Shown: positions 1 through 9,531 of the stretch, piece after piece
Layout: every line of letters begins with the position of its first letter
Position numbering within the stretch: the first letter of the stretch is position 1
Assembly (NCBI RefSeq): GCF_014696625.1
Contig: NZ_JACJQL010000011.1
Location: forward strand, 1-64,000
DNA: 64,000 nucleotides
Direction: 5' to 3'
DNA from: Nostoc parmelioides FACHB-3921
GTDB taxonomy: Bacteria > Cyanobacteriota > Cyanobacteriia > Cyanobacteriales > Nostocaceae
The notes under the pieces: model-generated
What the model was told of the DNA's origin: nothing
Database searches by the model: none
Seen by the model: only the letters and a program-made list of their open reading frames with translations
Program-made: the position numbers and the translations under genes

Positions 1-73
1 ATTCTTCCCAAGTTATTGTGTTGTTACAATGCTTTTTCGTTCCATATTTTATCTGCTAAAAATTTTAATGATA

Positions 74-146
74 ATGATAATCGAAAAGAGGGGGGAGGAG
101 GCGAGCGTCGCTCGCCTCCTCCCCCTCCCCACCACATGATTATCAT
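74..146. repeat. Long perfect hairpin with Fur-box-like flanks
   Basis: Positions 91-107 and 109-125 are a perfect 17-bp inverted repeat with one base between the arms, G-rich on the left and C-rich on the right. An outer 9-bp arm pair (74-82 and 138-146) flanks it. The left flank at 70-82 reads GATAATGATAATC, which matches the first 13 positions of the classic 19-bp Fur box. The structure could be a terminator for a gene left of the window, a palindromic repeat, or an iron-responsive site. Only the inverted repeat and the partial Fur match are directly visible. Confidence 0.7.
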
Positions 147-351
147 TTTTATTTAGATAAGTTTAAGTATTTTAGCTCATTGACAAAATACACTTTAATC
201 TAACCCCTCACGAGTGGTAGTGTAGCTATACATATAGGATTGATACTTGATTTCTGGAATATACGTAGGAGAGCTACAGGGTTGGTCAGGCAGTCCCATA
301 TTCTCTATGAGATCCTGGAAGGACGGGATTTTAAATCTAATTTTTCCATAA

Positions 352-576
352 CTAGCTTTTGATTCTTGTCCATGAAGAAACAATCTGCTTGTGGCGTTTG
401 TGTCCTATTAGCCACTGTTGACAAACTTCAGTTACAAGTTGTTTTTCTTCTTCAGAAAAAACTTCCTCAGATTTCCCAGAAGCTAAAATACTCGCTGCTC
501 TTGCAGCTTTTTCATATCTCACACCGTACTTGACTAATTGGGTATGAAATAGCTTCTCCTTTTCTTCCTGTGACAT
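352..576 (-). CDS. Small hypothetical protein
   Basis: This is an open frame of about 74 codons for a charged, probably helical soluble protein, with Glu/Lys-rich stretches and no membrane segment. I do not recognise the family. An upstream in-frame ATG at 594 has no ribosome-binding sequence, whereas the ATG at 576 follows an AGGTAA-like stretch at suitable spacing, so 576 is preferred. A second short frame on the same strand (383-195) overlaps the end of this one, which could reflect decay or a frameshift. The call rests on amino-acid composition and start context only. Confidence 0.4.
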   Translation of the reverse strand: MSQEEKEKLFHTQLVKYGVRYEKAARAASILASGKSEEVFSEEEKQLVTEVCQQWLIGHKRHKQIVSSWTRIKS

Positions 577-764
577 AAAAAACTTACCTGACATGAGCTT
601 GAAGGCTCTAAAGAGCTAGTTTTGCAAATTTAGGTAAAAATAGGCTGATAATTCTTATTTTTGCAGATGTTAAGATTATTTAACTTCTCTCAAAAGATAT
701 ATGAGTACATATACTTAATGTTTTCTTTATAATTGACATTTTGATAGTCACGAATCAGGGGTGT

Positions 765-880
765 AGGGGAGCCAGTTACGTGGTGAGGCAGTCCGGTCTT
801 GGGGGTTTCCCCCAGGAGGAACTGCCGAAAGGGTCTCCCGACTTGAGCAAACTGGCGTGTGTAGGAGACCCCCTCGATAA
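765..880. repeat. Nested inverted-repeat element (Nostoc-type interspersed repeat)
   Basis: Three stems are nested: GCCAGTT (771-777) with AACTGGC (850-856), GGCAGT (787-792) with ACTGCC (821-826), and a central perfect palindrome TGGGGG-TTT-CCCCCA (800-814). Short frames crossing it translate to low-quality peptides, so it is treated as a non-coding repeat. The wording (gtcttgggggtttccccc and gagcaaactggcg) resembles interspersed repeats known in Nostoc genomes; this is recalled, not searched. It occupies most of the gap between the small gene ending upstream and the UPF0182 gene. Confidence 0.6.
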
Positions 881-1011
881 ATTGAGGGGCTTGATATGAC
901 GCAATATTTTGAGATGCACGGCACGAAAAACACATTTTCTTTTTTCCATGTTTACAAACAGGGGCTTGTATCCTTTTTTTTGGGGCTAATCACCCCTAAA
1001 CCCACCTTATC

Positions 1012-4000
1012 TTAACTAGGTGGAGTAACTTCCTCAAAAGGACGAATAATTGCTGGTGCTGGTGTGACTTCTGGCTGAAAGATAGCCTGTAAAGCTTGTT
1101 CCAAAGTCTGTGCCATGACGATGCGGTTTTCGTAAGCTACGACTACCCGCACTAGAGTTGGTAAGCTATTTTGTGTTGCTTCCAAGTAAATTGGCTCTAC
1201 ATATAGCAGAGATTGTTCGATGGGAATCACTAACAAATTCCCTTGAATTGCCCTCGAACCCTGACGATTCCATAAGGAAATTTGCTGAGAAATTACTGGG
1301 TCTTGGTTAATACGTGCTTCTATTTGCTCTGTCCCGTATACAAGGCGTTCCTTAGGAAAGTTATACAGTAACAATTTACCGTAGTTCTCACCATCCGATC
1401 GCGCGGCTAACCAAGCAATTAAGTTAGTCCGTTGTTTGGGGGTATAGGGTAGCAGGAGGAGAAATTCTTCAAAAGGGACAGTAGGTAGACTGGTAATCAA
1501 ATAATAAGGTTCTACTGGACGGCTTTCACTGCCATAGATTTCATTGGGGATTTGCCATTGGTCTTCTCGGTTGTAAAATACTTGGGTATCAGTCATGTGA
1601 TAGGTCATTAACCGCTCGGACTGGATGGCAAAGTAATCTAAGGGATAGCGGATATGGCTGCGGAGAGTAACTGGCATATCGCTTAGGGGCTGGAACATAC
1701 CAGGAAATATGGCTGACCAAGTAGCAATAATAGGATCTTTCGCATCTGCAATGTAAAATTTTACACTGCCATTGTAAGCATCAATAACTACTTTGACAGA
1801 ATTGCGAATGTAATTGATGCCGTTACTGTTGGGGTCTGAGTAAGGGTAGCGATCGCTTGTTGTGTAAGCATCAACAATCCAATACAAGTAATTATTCTGC
1901 CCTGGAAAGGCTGGATTACCATCAGCCGCAACTAAATAGGGGTCGCTGTCAAATTTTAAAAAAGGTGCGATCGCCTGGATTCTGCTCTTGACATTCCGGC
2001 GAAATAATACCTTTGTTTCTGGTAAAAAGTCCTGCGTGAACAACATTTGCCAATCTTTTAAATACATGGCAAATAGTCCCCGTCGCCAACCATTGCCTAT
2101 AGTGACACCACCCAAACCATCATAAGCATTGTAAGCATTATCACTACCACTGGGATAATCTAACTCCCTCACATTTGTACCAGTCATTACATAAGTATTG
2201 GTAATTTCACCATAATAAATTCGGGGTTGCCCAATAGGAATGCTGTCACGAACTGCTTCACTGGAAGTAGAAAGTGCGCCCTCATTACTTCCAGCAATAT
2301 CTTTGACAAAATATTCCGGTAGTCCACCAGTCCCAGCCGTATTAACTGGACTCATGGTAAATCCGTAACCGTGGGTATAAATTAAATGCTGGTTGATCCA
2401 TGTTTGCGCCTGCTCTGGGACTGCACTGTAATCTAGTTCCCTGGGTGCAATTAATACTTGTCGTCGTTCCGTTGGTGCAATTCCTGCTGGTGCTGGCGAC
2501 TGGTTAGGGTTTGCTGGTCTAATTGCGCCTGCTTCCGCTTCTAAGGTGTAGCGGTCGATATCTGCGTCAGGGAAGCGATAGTAAGGGCGAAATTGTTGCA
2601 GTTGGCGATTAGTTTCTAACAGTGGTCGCTGATCCCACAGACGAATGTTACGAATCGTCAAATCATTAGCTTGGATAGCGGCTGTAGTTAAATTTCCTTG
2701 GGGGTTGAAAGTTCTAGCATCAATTGTTTCTAAACTAAATGCTTGCCTAGTCAAGGCAATTGTACGTTGAATGTATGGTTGTTCCCGTTGTAATTCGTTG
2801 GGTTGAACAATCAAATACTGGACTATTGTAGGTAAAACAGAGCCAGCCGCTACGACCACAAATAAATAAACACCCAATCCGTAAAAGACAAATTGGCGAT
2901 ACTGAGATTTAGCGCGCCAAAACATTGTCCGCCACAACAGGTAAAATGCGATCGCTAATCCCAGAACACACAAGATGTTATAAATGGGTAACTGTACGAC
3001 CACATCCGTGTAACTAGCGCCATAACTCACCCCGCGAGGCGAATAAACCAACTCATAACGACTCAGCCAGTAACTGAAAGCCACCATCAACATTAATAAA
3101 CCACCCATACCGTAGAGATGGCGTTGCTGTTGGGGTGAAAAACCGGGAAAAATTCCCTGACTGAGGCTGTCTGCGGAGAGGAGATAGGTAAGAGTCACGG
3201 CGATAAAGCCATACAAAAACATCCCCATCAACCACAGTTCTAGCAATTCCCACAATGGCAGCGAAAATATATAAAAGCTGATATCTTTCCCGAATAAAGG
3301 CTCAGTACTGTTGAAAGGTGTAGGAGCGAAATACTGTAAAACCTTAGCCCAGTTGTGAAAAATAATTGTCCCAAACACAACACTGAGAATAACAGCGATC
3401 GCCCTGAGGAAAAAATGTGAGTAAATAAGAATAGCGATCGCTACACCGACAATTAAACCCAGATATAAAACTTGGGAAAAAACTTGCTTGCCCATTTCCC
3501 AGATAGTTTCTAAACGAAATGGGGTAATTATGGGTAAACTATGCTTGTTAAAAGCCGGATACCAGTAAGCCAGAGCTATTTTTCCATAGTGAACTAAAAT
3601 TAACCCTGCCAATAAACTGAAAACCACAGCCAAGGGTAGCAGCCAACGCAACCTCAAAGGTTTTAAGTGGCCAGCATCATGAATCTTAGGTGCATTTAAC
3701 CTAGAATATGCAGGACTGAGAAAATTTTTCAGTCCCACACTCAACTCTGCTTCTTCTCGCCTAACTTCCTCAATCTTCAAAAACTGGGGATACTTTAGCC
3801 GTTGCGCCAAAGTTAAATTTCCCCACAGATAAACAGCAGTTACACCCACAGCAACCACCCATAAACCCCCACGACTCAACAGCCGCAGGAGAAATACTTG
3901 CAGATAGCCAACCTCTTGAAACCAAAAAATCTCTGCCCCCAAGCGGGAACTCAAATCCAAGAGTAGCCAAAGTCCTACAAAGACTATTGAGAGTCGAAAG

Positions 4001-4017
4001 CACCATTTCCAAAACAT
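1012..4017 (-). CDS. UPF0182 family membrane protein
   Basis: The product is about 1001 residues, the usual size of cyanobacterial UPF0182 (COG1615) proteins. The first 380 or so residues contain about seven hydrophobic membrane segments, beginning at the N-terminus with [20 protein letters not shown]. The rest is a large, probably extracytoplasmic region with family-typical stretches such as [20 protein letters not shown] and [13 protein letters not shown] sequence. The biochemical function of the family is unknown. The gene stands alone, divergent from the cNMP-binding gene at 4222. The ATG at 4017 opens directly into the first membrane helix; no strong ribosome-binding site is visible. Confidence 0.9.
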   Translation of the reverse strand: MFWKWCFRLSIVFVGLWLLLDLSSRLGAEIFWFQEVGYLQVFLLRLLSRGGLWVVAVGVTAVYLWGNLTLAQRLKYPQFLKIEEVRREEAELSVGLKNFLSPAYSRLNAPKIHDAGHLKPLRLRWLLPLAVVFSLLAGLILVHYGKIALAYWYPAFNKHSLPIITPFRLETIWEMGKQVFSQVLYLGLIVGVAIAILIYSHFFLRAIAVILSVVFGTIIFHNWAKVLQYFAPTPFNSTEPLFGKDISFYIFSLPLWELLELWLMGMFLYGFIAVTLTYLLSADSLSQGIFPGFSPQQQRHLYGMGGLLMLMVAFSYWLSRYELVYSPRGVSYGASYTDVVVQLPIYNILCVLGLAIAFYLLWRTMFWRAKSQYRQFVFYGLGVYLFVVVAAGSVLPTIVQYLIVQPNELQREQPYIQRTIALTRQAFSLETIDARTFNPQGNLTTAAIQANDLTIRNIRLWDQRPLLETNRQLQQFRPYYRFPDADIDRYTLEAEAGAIRPANPNQSPAPAGIAPTERRQVLIAPRELDYSAVPEQAQTWINQHLIYTHGYGFTMSPVNTAGTGGLPEYFVKDIAGSNEGALSTSSEAVRDSIPIGQPRIYYGEITNTYVMTGTNVRELDYPSGSDNAYNAYDGLGGVTIGNGWRRGLFAMYLKDWQMLFTQDFLPETKVLFRRNVKSRIQAIAPFLKFDSDPYLVAADGNPAFPGQNNYLYWIVDAYTTSDRYPYSDPNSNGINYIRNSVKVVIDAYNGSVKFYIADAKDPIIATWSAIFPGMFQPLSDMPVTLRSHIRYPLDYFAIQSERLMTYHMTDTQVFYNREDQWQIPNEIYGSESRPVEPYYLITSLPTVPFEEFLLLLPYTPKQRTNLIAWLAARSDGENYGKLLLYNFPKERLVYGTEQIEARINQDPVISQQISLWNRQGSRAIQGNLLVIPIEQSLLYVEPIYLEATQNSLPTLVRVVVAYENRIVMAQTLEQALQAIFQPEVTPAPAIIRPFEEVTPPS

Positions 4018-4180
4018 TCTTGGGCAGCTAAATTAATTACTGTGGGCGTAGGTAATGAGAAAATTTTCCTTTACCTTCCTCTTTATTATGAATTTCCCTG
4101 GTAATTATGCTGCTGGCTTAAATTAATCTTTAGCTTATACTGACTTAGGCAAAAGACAGAGGCAAAGCAATTAATAACTA

Positions 4181-4215
4181 CTGACGACTGACAACTGACA
4201 ACTGACCAATGACCA
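4181..4215. repeat. STRR heptamer tract
   Basis: Tandem, slightly degenerate seven-base units of the type ACTGACA lie just upstream of the cNMP-binding gene. Heptameric short tandem repeats of this kind are typical of heterocystous cyanobacteria. Confidence 0.8.
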
Positions 4216-4221
4216 TTAACT

Positions 4222-4662
4222 ATGCTCAGTAGCGTTGACCGTTTATTATTTGTGCGACGAGTCCCGATTTTTAAAGAATTGCGGGATGATTTTATTGTGC
4301 GGCTAACCTCAGTGATGCACGAATTGCAATTTCCCGCCAATCATACAATTTTTAGACAAGGGGAAGAGGGGCGATCGCTATATATTATTGTGTCTGGTAG
4401 AGTCAAAGTTCATATTGGCAATAAACAACTAGCAGAAGTAGACCAGGGAAAATACTTTGGGGAAATGGCAGTATTTGATACCCAACCCCGTTCCGCCTCT
4501 GTAACGACCATAGAACCCTGCGAATTTTTGGAATTAACCCAAGAGCAACTATATGATGCCATTGAAGAAACTCCCGAAATCGCCGTAAATATTATCCGTG
4601 AACTATCTCGCCTAATTCGCGGACTGAACGAAAACGTTAATATGTCAAGATTGGGTTCTTGA
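4222..4662 (+). CDS. Cyclic-nucleotide-binding domain protein
   Basis: This 146-residue protein is almost entirely one cNMP-binding (CRP/cap-like) beta-barrel domain. The phosphate-binding cassette is clear: FGEMAVFDTQPRSASV near residues 85-100, including the conserved Glu and Arg of cAMP-binding sites. A C-terminal helix follows, but there is no helix-turn-helix, so it is unlikely to bind DNA directly. It may be a stand-alone cNMP sensor or a subunit controlling a partner. The next gene begins 17 bases downstream on the same strand, so they may be co-transcribed. The ATG lies just after an STRR tract and has no obvious ribosome-binding site. Confidence 0.85.
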   Translation: MLSSVDRLLFVRRVPIFKELRDDFIVRLTSVMHELQFPANHTIFRQGEEGRSLYIIVSGRVKVHIGNKQLAEVDQGKYFGEMAVFDTQPRSASVTTIEPCEFLELTQEQLYDAIEETPEIAVNIIRELSRLIRGLNENVNMSRLGS

Positions 4663-4678
4663 AGAGAAACAAGTCATC

Positions 4679-5182
4679 TTGCGTTTAGAAAAAGTTACAG
4701 AACAACACGCCGCAATCCTCTACCAGTACATCAGTAATCCACGGATGTATGAATATCTAGAGGAGCAAATTCCCACACAGGCGGAAGTGCAGCACAATTT
4801 CCGGTTTGCTGCCTTAGAAAAATCACCCGATAATGAAACCATGATTTGGCTGAAATGGGCGGCTGTAAACCCCCAAAATCAGTATGTAGGTCTTGTAGAA
4901 ATAGGTATTTTTGATGACCTCTATGCAGAAATCGGCTTTATGACCTTCGTCGATTTCCAGAGACAAGGATATGCTACCCTTTATTGTTTAGAGGCGATCG
5001 CTCAAACCCAAAAACGCTTTTCCCTTCCCTCGCTACACGCATCAGTCAACGAATATAATATTGCTTCCCGTAAAGTCCTAGAAAAGCTTGGTTTTAAGTT
5101 GCAAAAAGTCAACAAAAACGCAGAGTTGATCAAAGGAAAACCAACCGATGAACTCATTTACTGCCTAAACTTTTCTGTTTAG
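4679..5182 (+). CDS. GNAT family N-acetyltransferase (RimJ/RimL-like)
   Basis: The protein of about 167 residues has the GNAT fold pattern: an N-terminal RLEKVTEQHAA strand and helix, a central beta strand GLVEIGIFDDLYAEIGF, an acetyl-CoA loop-like RQGYATLYCLEA, and a C-terminal NIASRKVLEKLGFK motif typical of the RimJ/RimL group. The acceptor substrate cannot be inferred. The start is a TTG; the frame is open further upstream into the end of the preceding gene, but no ATG or GTG is available there, so the exact start is uncertain. It is followed one base later by a perfect hairpin. Confidence 0.82.
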   Translation: MRLEKVTEQHAAILYQYISNPRMYEYLEEQIPTQAEVQHNFRFAALEKSPDNETMIWLKWAAVNPQNQYVGLVEIGIFDDLYAEIGFMTFVDFQRQGYATLYCLEAIAQTQKRFSLPSLHASVNEYNIASRKVLEKLGFKLQKVNKNAELIKGKPTDELIYCLNFSV

Positions 5183-5211
5183 ATACCCGACTTTTTCAAA
5201 AAGTCGGGTAT
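5183..5211 (+). terminator. Hairpin terminator-like repeat (ACCCGAC family)
   Basis: Perfect 14-bp arms (5183-5196 and 5198-5211) are separated by one base, immediately after the stop of the GNAT gene. No long T-tract follows, but the stem contains a run of T then A. It belongs to a family of similar hairpins elsewhere in the window (29289, 39606, 55633 and 58968). Confidence 0.75.
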
Positions 5212-5350
5212 TTAGCAACCTATAGACAAAAAAAGATACCACAAAGCTCAAAAGCTTGTGGCTAGTCTAGAAAATGAAATTATATTACAAATACCAATTT
5301 ACCAAAGCCCCAGCTAGTACCGGAAATTACGAATTGGTCAGTAAACTATC

Positions 5351-7765
5351 TTACCGCCTGGGAGTATTTAAACCACGACGCTCAAGCAATTGACGTACTT
5401 CTGGGCTAGGACTGTAGTTGTAGCCGTAAGAAGAGTTTTGAGAGTCATCCATAACTTGAGGTGTCAGAAGTACAATCACCTCTCTACGCTCATTGGTTCT
5501 GTTGGTTTTTCTAAATAGTGAACCAATCAACGGAAGATCACCTAAGATAGGAAGCTTGGATACAGTTGATCTATCTGATTCTTGAATAATGCCACTGAGA
5601 ATTAATGTTTGACCATCTCTTAAGCGAACTACGCCAGATTGAAGACTTCTGGCGGATAACAGAGTAATTACACCATCAGGACTAGATGTTGTGCCACCAG
5701 GTGCAGACACAGTGGGTGCGACCGACAAGGAAACAAAACCATTATCATCAATACGCTCAACCTTCACATTAAGGGTTAGACCAGCTTCTTTGATAATAGG
5801 TTCTCTTGTGGTGCCATTTGAAGAATTTGCTCCTATTTTGATCCCTCCAAAAACTTCTGAGGTTAATTTGACTACAGCCTGTTGACCTTCCTGTACAATC
5901 AAAGTCGGATCAGTCAAAACTTTGGCATTGCCATTTTGTACCTGAGCCTGCAAACTAGCAAGAAGACGTTTAGGGAATTGGTATATAGTTGGTAAAGATG
6001 TAGTGGCTGTACCAAGCTCACCTCGTGTGATGGTTGTTGTACCATCTGCATTTCTTGTAATGATGTTATCGGTTGCGGGGGTAATTTCAGAGAAACCTGG
6101 TTGTAGGGGGTTTGTACTACTAGGTGCAATAGGTTGATAGAAAGAGCCGCTTCCGGGATTTGCAATTCTAGTAATGTTGCCGTTTGCGTCTACCACTACT
6201 GTACCTGGGGTAGTTCCTGGAATAGATACAGTATTGTTGGGGTCAACGAAAGTCGTTCCTGTAATAGGATTGTCTATAGTTGGTGTAGCGGTCACACTGT
6301 TTGCAACTTCAGAACTGGTCGCTGGTCTAGAACCACCAAAATTTAGAGTTGCTGCACCGCCATCACTCGTGAAGTAGTTATTACCAAGTCCAAAAGAAAA
6401 ACTCGCGTTGGTGTCTTGAAGATTCAAAAGGTTCACATCAACAATTTTGACGTTCACTACTACTTGGCGGCGGCGAATATCAAGTTGGGTGAGTTGAGCT
6501 ATTGCCATCTCTATTTGCTTGGGAGGGCCAATTAAAGTCACAGAATTAGTGCGCTCATCCCCCAATGCTTGTAAACCTCTTAATAAAGGCTTGGAATCTT
6601 GAAAATCAACTCTTTGAGTCTCTATTCTGCTTTCTGTAGTAGTTTGAGTTTGTGTGACTGCGGCATTAGCTGCACCGCCTACAGGTACAGCATTTACGCT
6701 CGTAACAAGTCGTTCGCGGCTAATGGCGCTTTCAGCCCCCAACCCAACCAAGAAATTTAAAGCAACCCCTACAGTTACCTGATTAAGCCGCAGATTACGC
6801 ATCACCACATCACGGGTGGAGTTAGGTAATTTTGGCCCGACGAAAATTGTTCTATTACTGCGGTTAGCTTCTAAACCACTCAGACGCAAGACATAGTTAA
6901 ACACATCTTGTACTGGCTCATTTTCTATATCTAGCGAAATTGTTTGAGAAATGGCTTGACCTCCAGCCGCAGGTGTTCCACCAGCTCCATCACTGATATA
7001 AGCCAAGTTTAAATTAGCAGCACGAGCCAATAATGATAGAACTTCCCTAACTGGTGCATCGCGCAACACCAGACGAGGTACACGTTCCTGAGTACCTAAA
7101 TCTATCGTACTGGGGGAGGCATCGGTCGCAGAAATGGCAATATCACCCACAGGAGGTGCAACTGCTCTAGGTAAGAACGGCGGCGCTTGACTTAATGGCT
7201 GTCCGGGGCCAGCAGGCTGGGCTGGTTTGCCATCAATTGTTACTTGCGGGTTAGGTACAAGCACATTGGGGACGGCTCCTGTTTGTGCTGGGGTAGCAGC
7301 TGGTGGTGTTGTAGATACTGGTGGTCTGGGGGCGACTGGTGCTGATGCTGTAGTGCCTGTTGATGGCGTTAAGCTGAGGGTGATGCCATCTTGTTGACGG
7401 GTGACAGGTTGACTAGTTGGTGCATCAGTATCACCAGTCACGATGACGCGGATACTATTAGCATCTAGTTGCACCACCTCAACGGAAGCAATTCCCGCCG
7501 CAGGTTTATCTTGACGGAAGTTATTACCTTGTGGAAGCCGTAGTTGCGTATTAATAACATCTGCAACTAAAGCTTTGCCTCTTTTTGTTGTAAAAACTTG
7601 TGGACGAGAACCGGCAGAAGTTTTTAAAACAACGCTAAGTCCACCATTGCCTGGATTTAGCTTGACTTCTGTAATTTGTGTGGTTTGCGCCCACACAGGC
7701 TGTGCTGCCAAAAATACAAAAGCAGCAGCACCTAAAACTAATCCATTACCATGAACGTGTTTCAC
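5351..7765 (-). CDS. pilQ: Type IV pilus secretin PilQ
   Basis: The product is about 804 residues and forms the outer-membrane channel of the type IV pilus. It has an N-terminal signal peptide ending near PVWAQ, an AMIN-like domain (residues about 30-130) that would bind peptidoglycan, a proline-rich linker, secretin/TonB short N-terminal domains around residues 220-450, and the C-terminal secretin domain with the VPILGDLPLIGSLF-type signature (here KLPILGDLPLIGSLFRK) near residue 750. A Thr/Gly/Asn-rich insert lies at about 480-590. It is the last gene of pilM-pilN-pilO-pilQ; the gap of about 140 bases before it contains repeat-like sequence. Confidence 0.96.
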   Translation of the reverse strand: MKHVHGNGLVLGAAAFVFLAAQPVWAQTTQITEVKLNPGNGGLSVVLKTSAGSRPQVFTTKRGKALVADVINTQLRLPQGNNFRQDKPAAGIASVEVVQLDANSIRVIVTGDTDAPTSQPVTRQQDGITLSLTPSTGTTASAPVAPRPPVSTTPPAATPAQTGAVPNVLVPNPQVTIDGKPAQPAGPGQPLSQAPPFLPRAVAPPVGDIAISATDASPSTIDLGTQERVPRLVLRDAPVREVLSLLARAANLNLAYISDGAGGTPAAGGQAISQTISLDIENEPVQDVFNYVLRLSGLEANRSNRTIFVGPKLPNSTRDVVMRNLRLNQVTVGVALNFLVGLGAESAISRERLVTSVNAVPVGGAANAAVTQTQTTTESRIETQRVDFQDSKPLLRGLQALGDERTNSVTLIGPPKQIEMAIAQLTQLDIRRRQVVVNVKIVDVNLLNLQDTNASFSFGLGNNYFTSDGGAATLNFGGSRPATSSEVANSVTATPTIDNPITGTTFVDPNNTVSIPGTTPGTVVVDANGNITRIANPGSGSFYQPIAPSSTNPLQPGFSEITPATDNIITRNADGTTTITRGELGTATTSLPTIYQFPKRLLASLQAQVQNGNAKVLTDPTLIVQEGQQAVVKLTSEVFGGIKIGANSSNGTTREPIIKEAGLTLNVKVERIDDNGFVSLSVAPTVSAPGGTTSSPDGVITLLSARSLQSGVVRLRDGQTLILSGIIQESDRSTVSKLPILGDLPLIGSLFRKTNRTNERREVIVLLTPQVMDDSQNSSYGYNYSPSPEVRQLLERRGLNTPRR

Positions 7766-7837
7766 AGTTCATTCCTCACCTAATAAAATCGTGTATGTCA
7801 ACTAAAAAGAGTAGAGAGTGCTGAGTGGGGAGCTATT

Positions 7838-7892
7838 ATTTTTGAATTTTGTTCGCCCTTGGCGTTCCCGAAGGGTATTTTGAATTTTGAAT
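7838..7892. repeat. Interspersed repeat between pilO and pilQ
   Basis: The short gap contains units of TTTTGAAT and the phrase TTCGCCCTTGGCGTTCCCGA, both recurrent in Nostoc intergenic DNA. Similar TTTTGAAT tandems occur at 16371, 32687 and 44450 in this window. Confidence 0.55.
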
Positions 7893-7902
7893 TGATTCCC
7901 CC

Positions 7903-8664
7903 CTACTTCTTAGGCGCAGCCTGAGCAGCCGCAGCCTCTTCAGGACTTAAGGGCATTAATGCTTGCAGTTGAAAAGATGTGGTAATTGGTGCTGGGCCTA
8001 ACCTGCGTGTGGGTTTGTCTGACCTATCAGTAGCCTGTACGTTAGCTAATGTTGATTGATAGTCTTTAACTATTAATAAAGGCTGTAAACGTTCTATATT
8101 ACGAATAATCGATTGTGTTTGTTCATAAGTGCCGATAATTTCCACATTAACGCTAGAGCGTTTCAGCTTACCGTCAACTGCTGTTCCTAGCGACCCATCA
8201 TTAACAGGCTCTGGTTTTTGGATAGCTGGCACAAATTTTTGTAGTTTAGCTCTCACCGCATTGAGAGGAGTTTTAGCGTTGCCGGCTTCTACTAACCGAT
8301 TCAGATCCAACAGCATGGTATCTAAGGTTTTTTCATCAGCAAATAAAGCTAGCACCTGTTTTCTTTGCTGTTGGGCTTGGGCGAGTTCTTCTGTGATTTT
8401 GCCCTTTTGTTTAACGGTGGTTTTCTTTTGCAATACTTGACCTTCTAATTCGGCACTTTGAGTTTGCTTCTGCTGATAGGTATCCCAAGCTGGCATCACC
8501 ATATTCAGGAGGATATACAAAGCACCAGCTAGACCCAGTACACCTACGAGAATGCCAATGATTTTAGGTGTGAAGCTAATACCAAAGACAACGGGATAAT
8601 TTGATGCGGCTGCATCTACATCAGCAGCCTGTTCGGCAAAATTTAAATCTTCACTCAGCGTCAT
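7903..8664 (-). CDS. pilO: Type IV pilus alignment protein PilO
   Basis: This 253-residue protein has one N-terminal membrane helix (about residues 33-55, IIGILVGVLGLAGALYILL), then a coiled coil rich in Gln/Lys/Glu and a periplasmic ferredoxin-like domain containing VNVEIIGTYEQTQSIIRNIERL. It should pair with PilN in the inner-membrane alignment complex. Its ATG overlaps the stop of pilN by four bases, which suggests translational coupling. The C-terminus is Ala-rich (EEAAAAQAAPKK). The assignment rests on topology and on its position between pilN and pilQ. Confidence 0.93.
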   Translation of the reverse strand: MTLSEDLNFAEQAADVDAAASNYPVVFGISFTPKIIGILVGVLGLAGALYILLNMVMPAWDTYQQKQTQSAELEGQVLQKKTTVKQKGKITEELAQAQQQRKQVLALFADEKTLDTMLLDLNRLVEAGNAKTPLNAVRAKLQKFVPAIQKPEPVNDGSLGTAVDGKLKRSSVNVEIIGTYEQTQSIIRNIERLQPLLIVKDYQSTLANVQATDRSDKPTRRLGPAPITTSFQLQALMPLSPEEAAAAQAAPKK

Positions 8665-9428
8665 CTTGTAATGACTCCTGTTTGTTGCATAGCTCGAATC
8701 CGAGTCACCAGTCCGACAGTGCCTTTTTGTTCTAACTCCCGAATTAATTCAGAGGCTGGAACATCACTGAGGCTGGATTGAATAGTGTATTTAACTACTT
8801 GGGGTGGTTTAATTCCCGCACTGTTGCCGCTACCAGCTTGTACTGGTGCATCTGCTAGGCTGGCTGTGATAATTTTGGTGTCACCAGACTTCAAAAAACG
8901 AGATTGTTGTAAAAGTAATAAGAAGTCGTTGACATCGTTAAAAGAGCGAGCCAAGCCAGTAATTTCTATCCCACCGGCTGGATTACCAGGGGGCTGTCCT
9001 GCGGCTGGGGGTGTAGGTGGCGTTTGTCTAACGGTTTCAATTTGTACACTTGCAGGAATGCGATCGCGCAAATCTTCTAACATTGCTGACCAAGGACGAA
9101 TCTGGTCAAACACCATCACCAAACTTTGAGTGTCGGCTTTGACAGCGCCAGTCTGTTCCTTGATTTTGGTAATGCTGGCGATTTCTGCATCCAGTTTCTT
9201 ACTTTCTTCATCCAGTAGAGCGATCGCCTGCTCTAATTCCGCAGTTTTCGCCTGTAAAAATAACAACCCACCACCGACAAATATCGGAAAACAAAGACCT
9301 ACGCCAACGCCCAAATACATGGGTAATAAGCTGCCAGATGGCAATTTAATACCTGGTTTTTTCTCGGACTTGTTATTAGACTGATAAGCTGGGCGGTCTT
9401 TGAGAAAATTAATATCTAATCCATACAT
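8661..9428 (-). CDS. pilN: Type IV pilus assembly protein PilN
   Basis: The product is a bitopic inner-membrane protein. It begins with MYGLDINFLKDRP, the cytoplasmic motif by which PilN engages PilM, followed by a membrane helix near residues 40-60, a coiled coil and a periplasmic domain. A longer frame starting at 9449 is possible, but the family motif and the upstream AAGAGA favour the ATG at 9428. It lies between pilM and pilO and overlaps pilO by four bases. Asn and Leu at the motif match the PilM-binding consensus of the family. Confidence 0.93.
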   Translation of the reverse strand: MYGLDINFLKDRPAYQSNNKSEKKPGIKLPSGSLLPMYLGVGVGLCFPIFVGGGLLFLQAKTAELEQAIALLDEESKKLDAEIASITKIKEQTGAVKADTQSLVMVFDQIRPWSAMLEDLRDRIPASVQIETVRQTPPTPPAAGQPPGNPAGGIEITGLARSFNDVNDFLLLLQQSRFLKSGDTKIITASLADAPVQAGSGNSAGIKPPQVVKYTIQSSLSDVPASELIRELEQKGTVGLVTRIRAMQQTGVITR

Positions 9429-9531
9429 TCTCTTATACCAATTCTCCAAAACAGGGACACAGACTGAAAACCGGAAATCCTCATCAAACCTGACTTTGTA
9501 TATAGGAATCCGATCTAATTTTGAATTGGTA

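Noticed and set aside
195..383. Short minus-strand open frame overlapping the small gene at 352-576
   Set aside because: Its composition looks random (many Ser, Tyr, Pro), it has no ribosome-binding site and it overlaps another frame by 32 bases.
690..935. Two overlapping minus-strand open frames
   Set aside because: Both lie in the nested inverted repeat and read through its palindromes, so they are treated as repeat-derived.
4086..4340. Minus-strand frame across the STRR tract and the cNMP-binding gene
   Set aside because: It overlaps a well-supported gene on the other strand and contains translated heptamer repeats.
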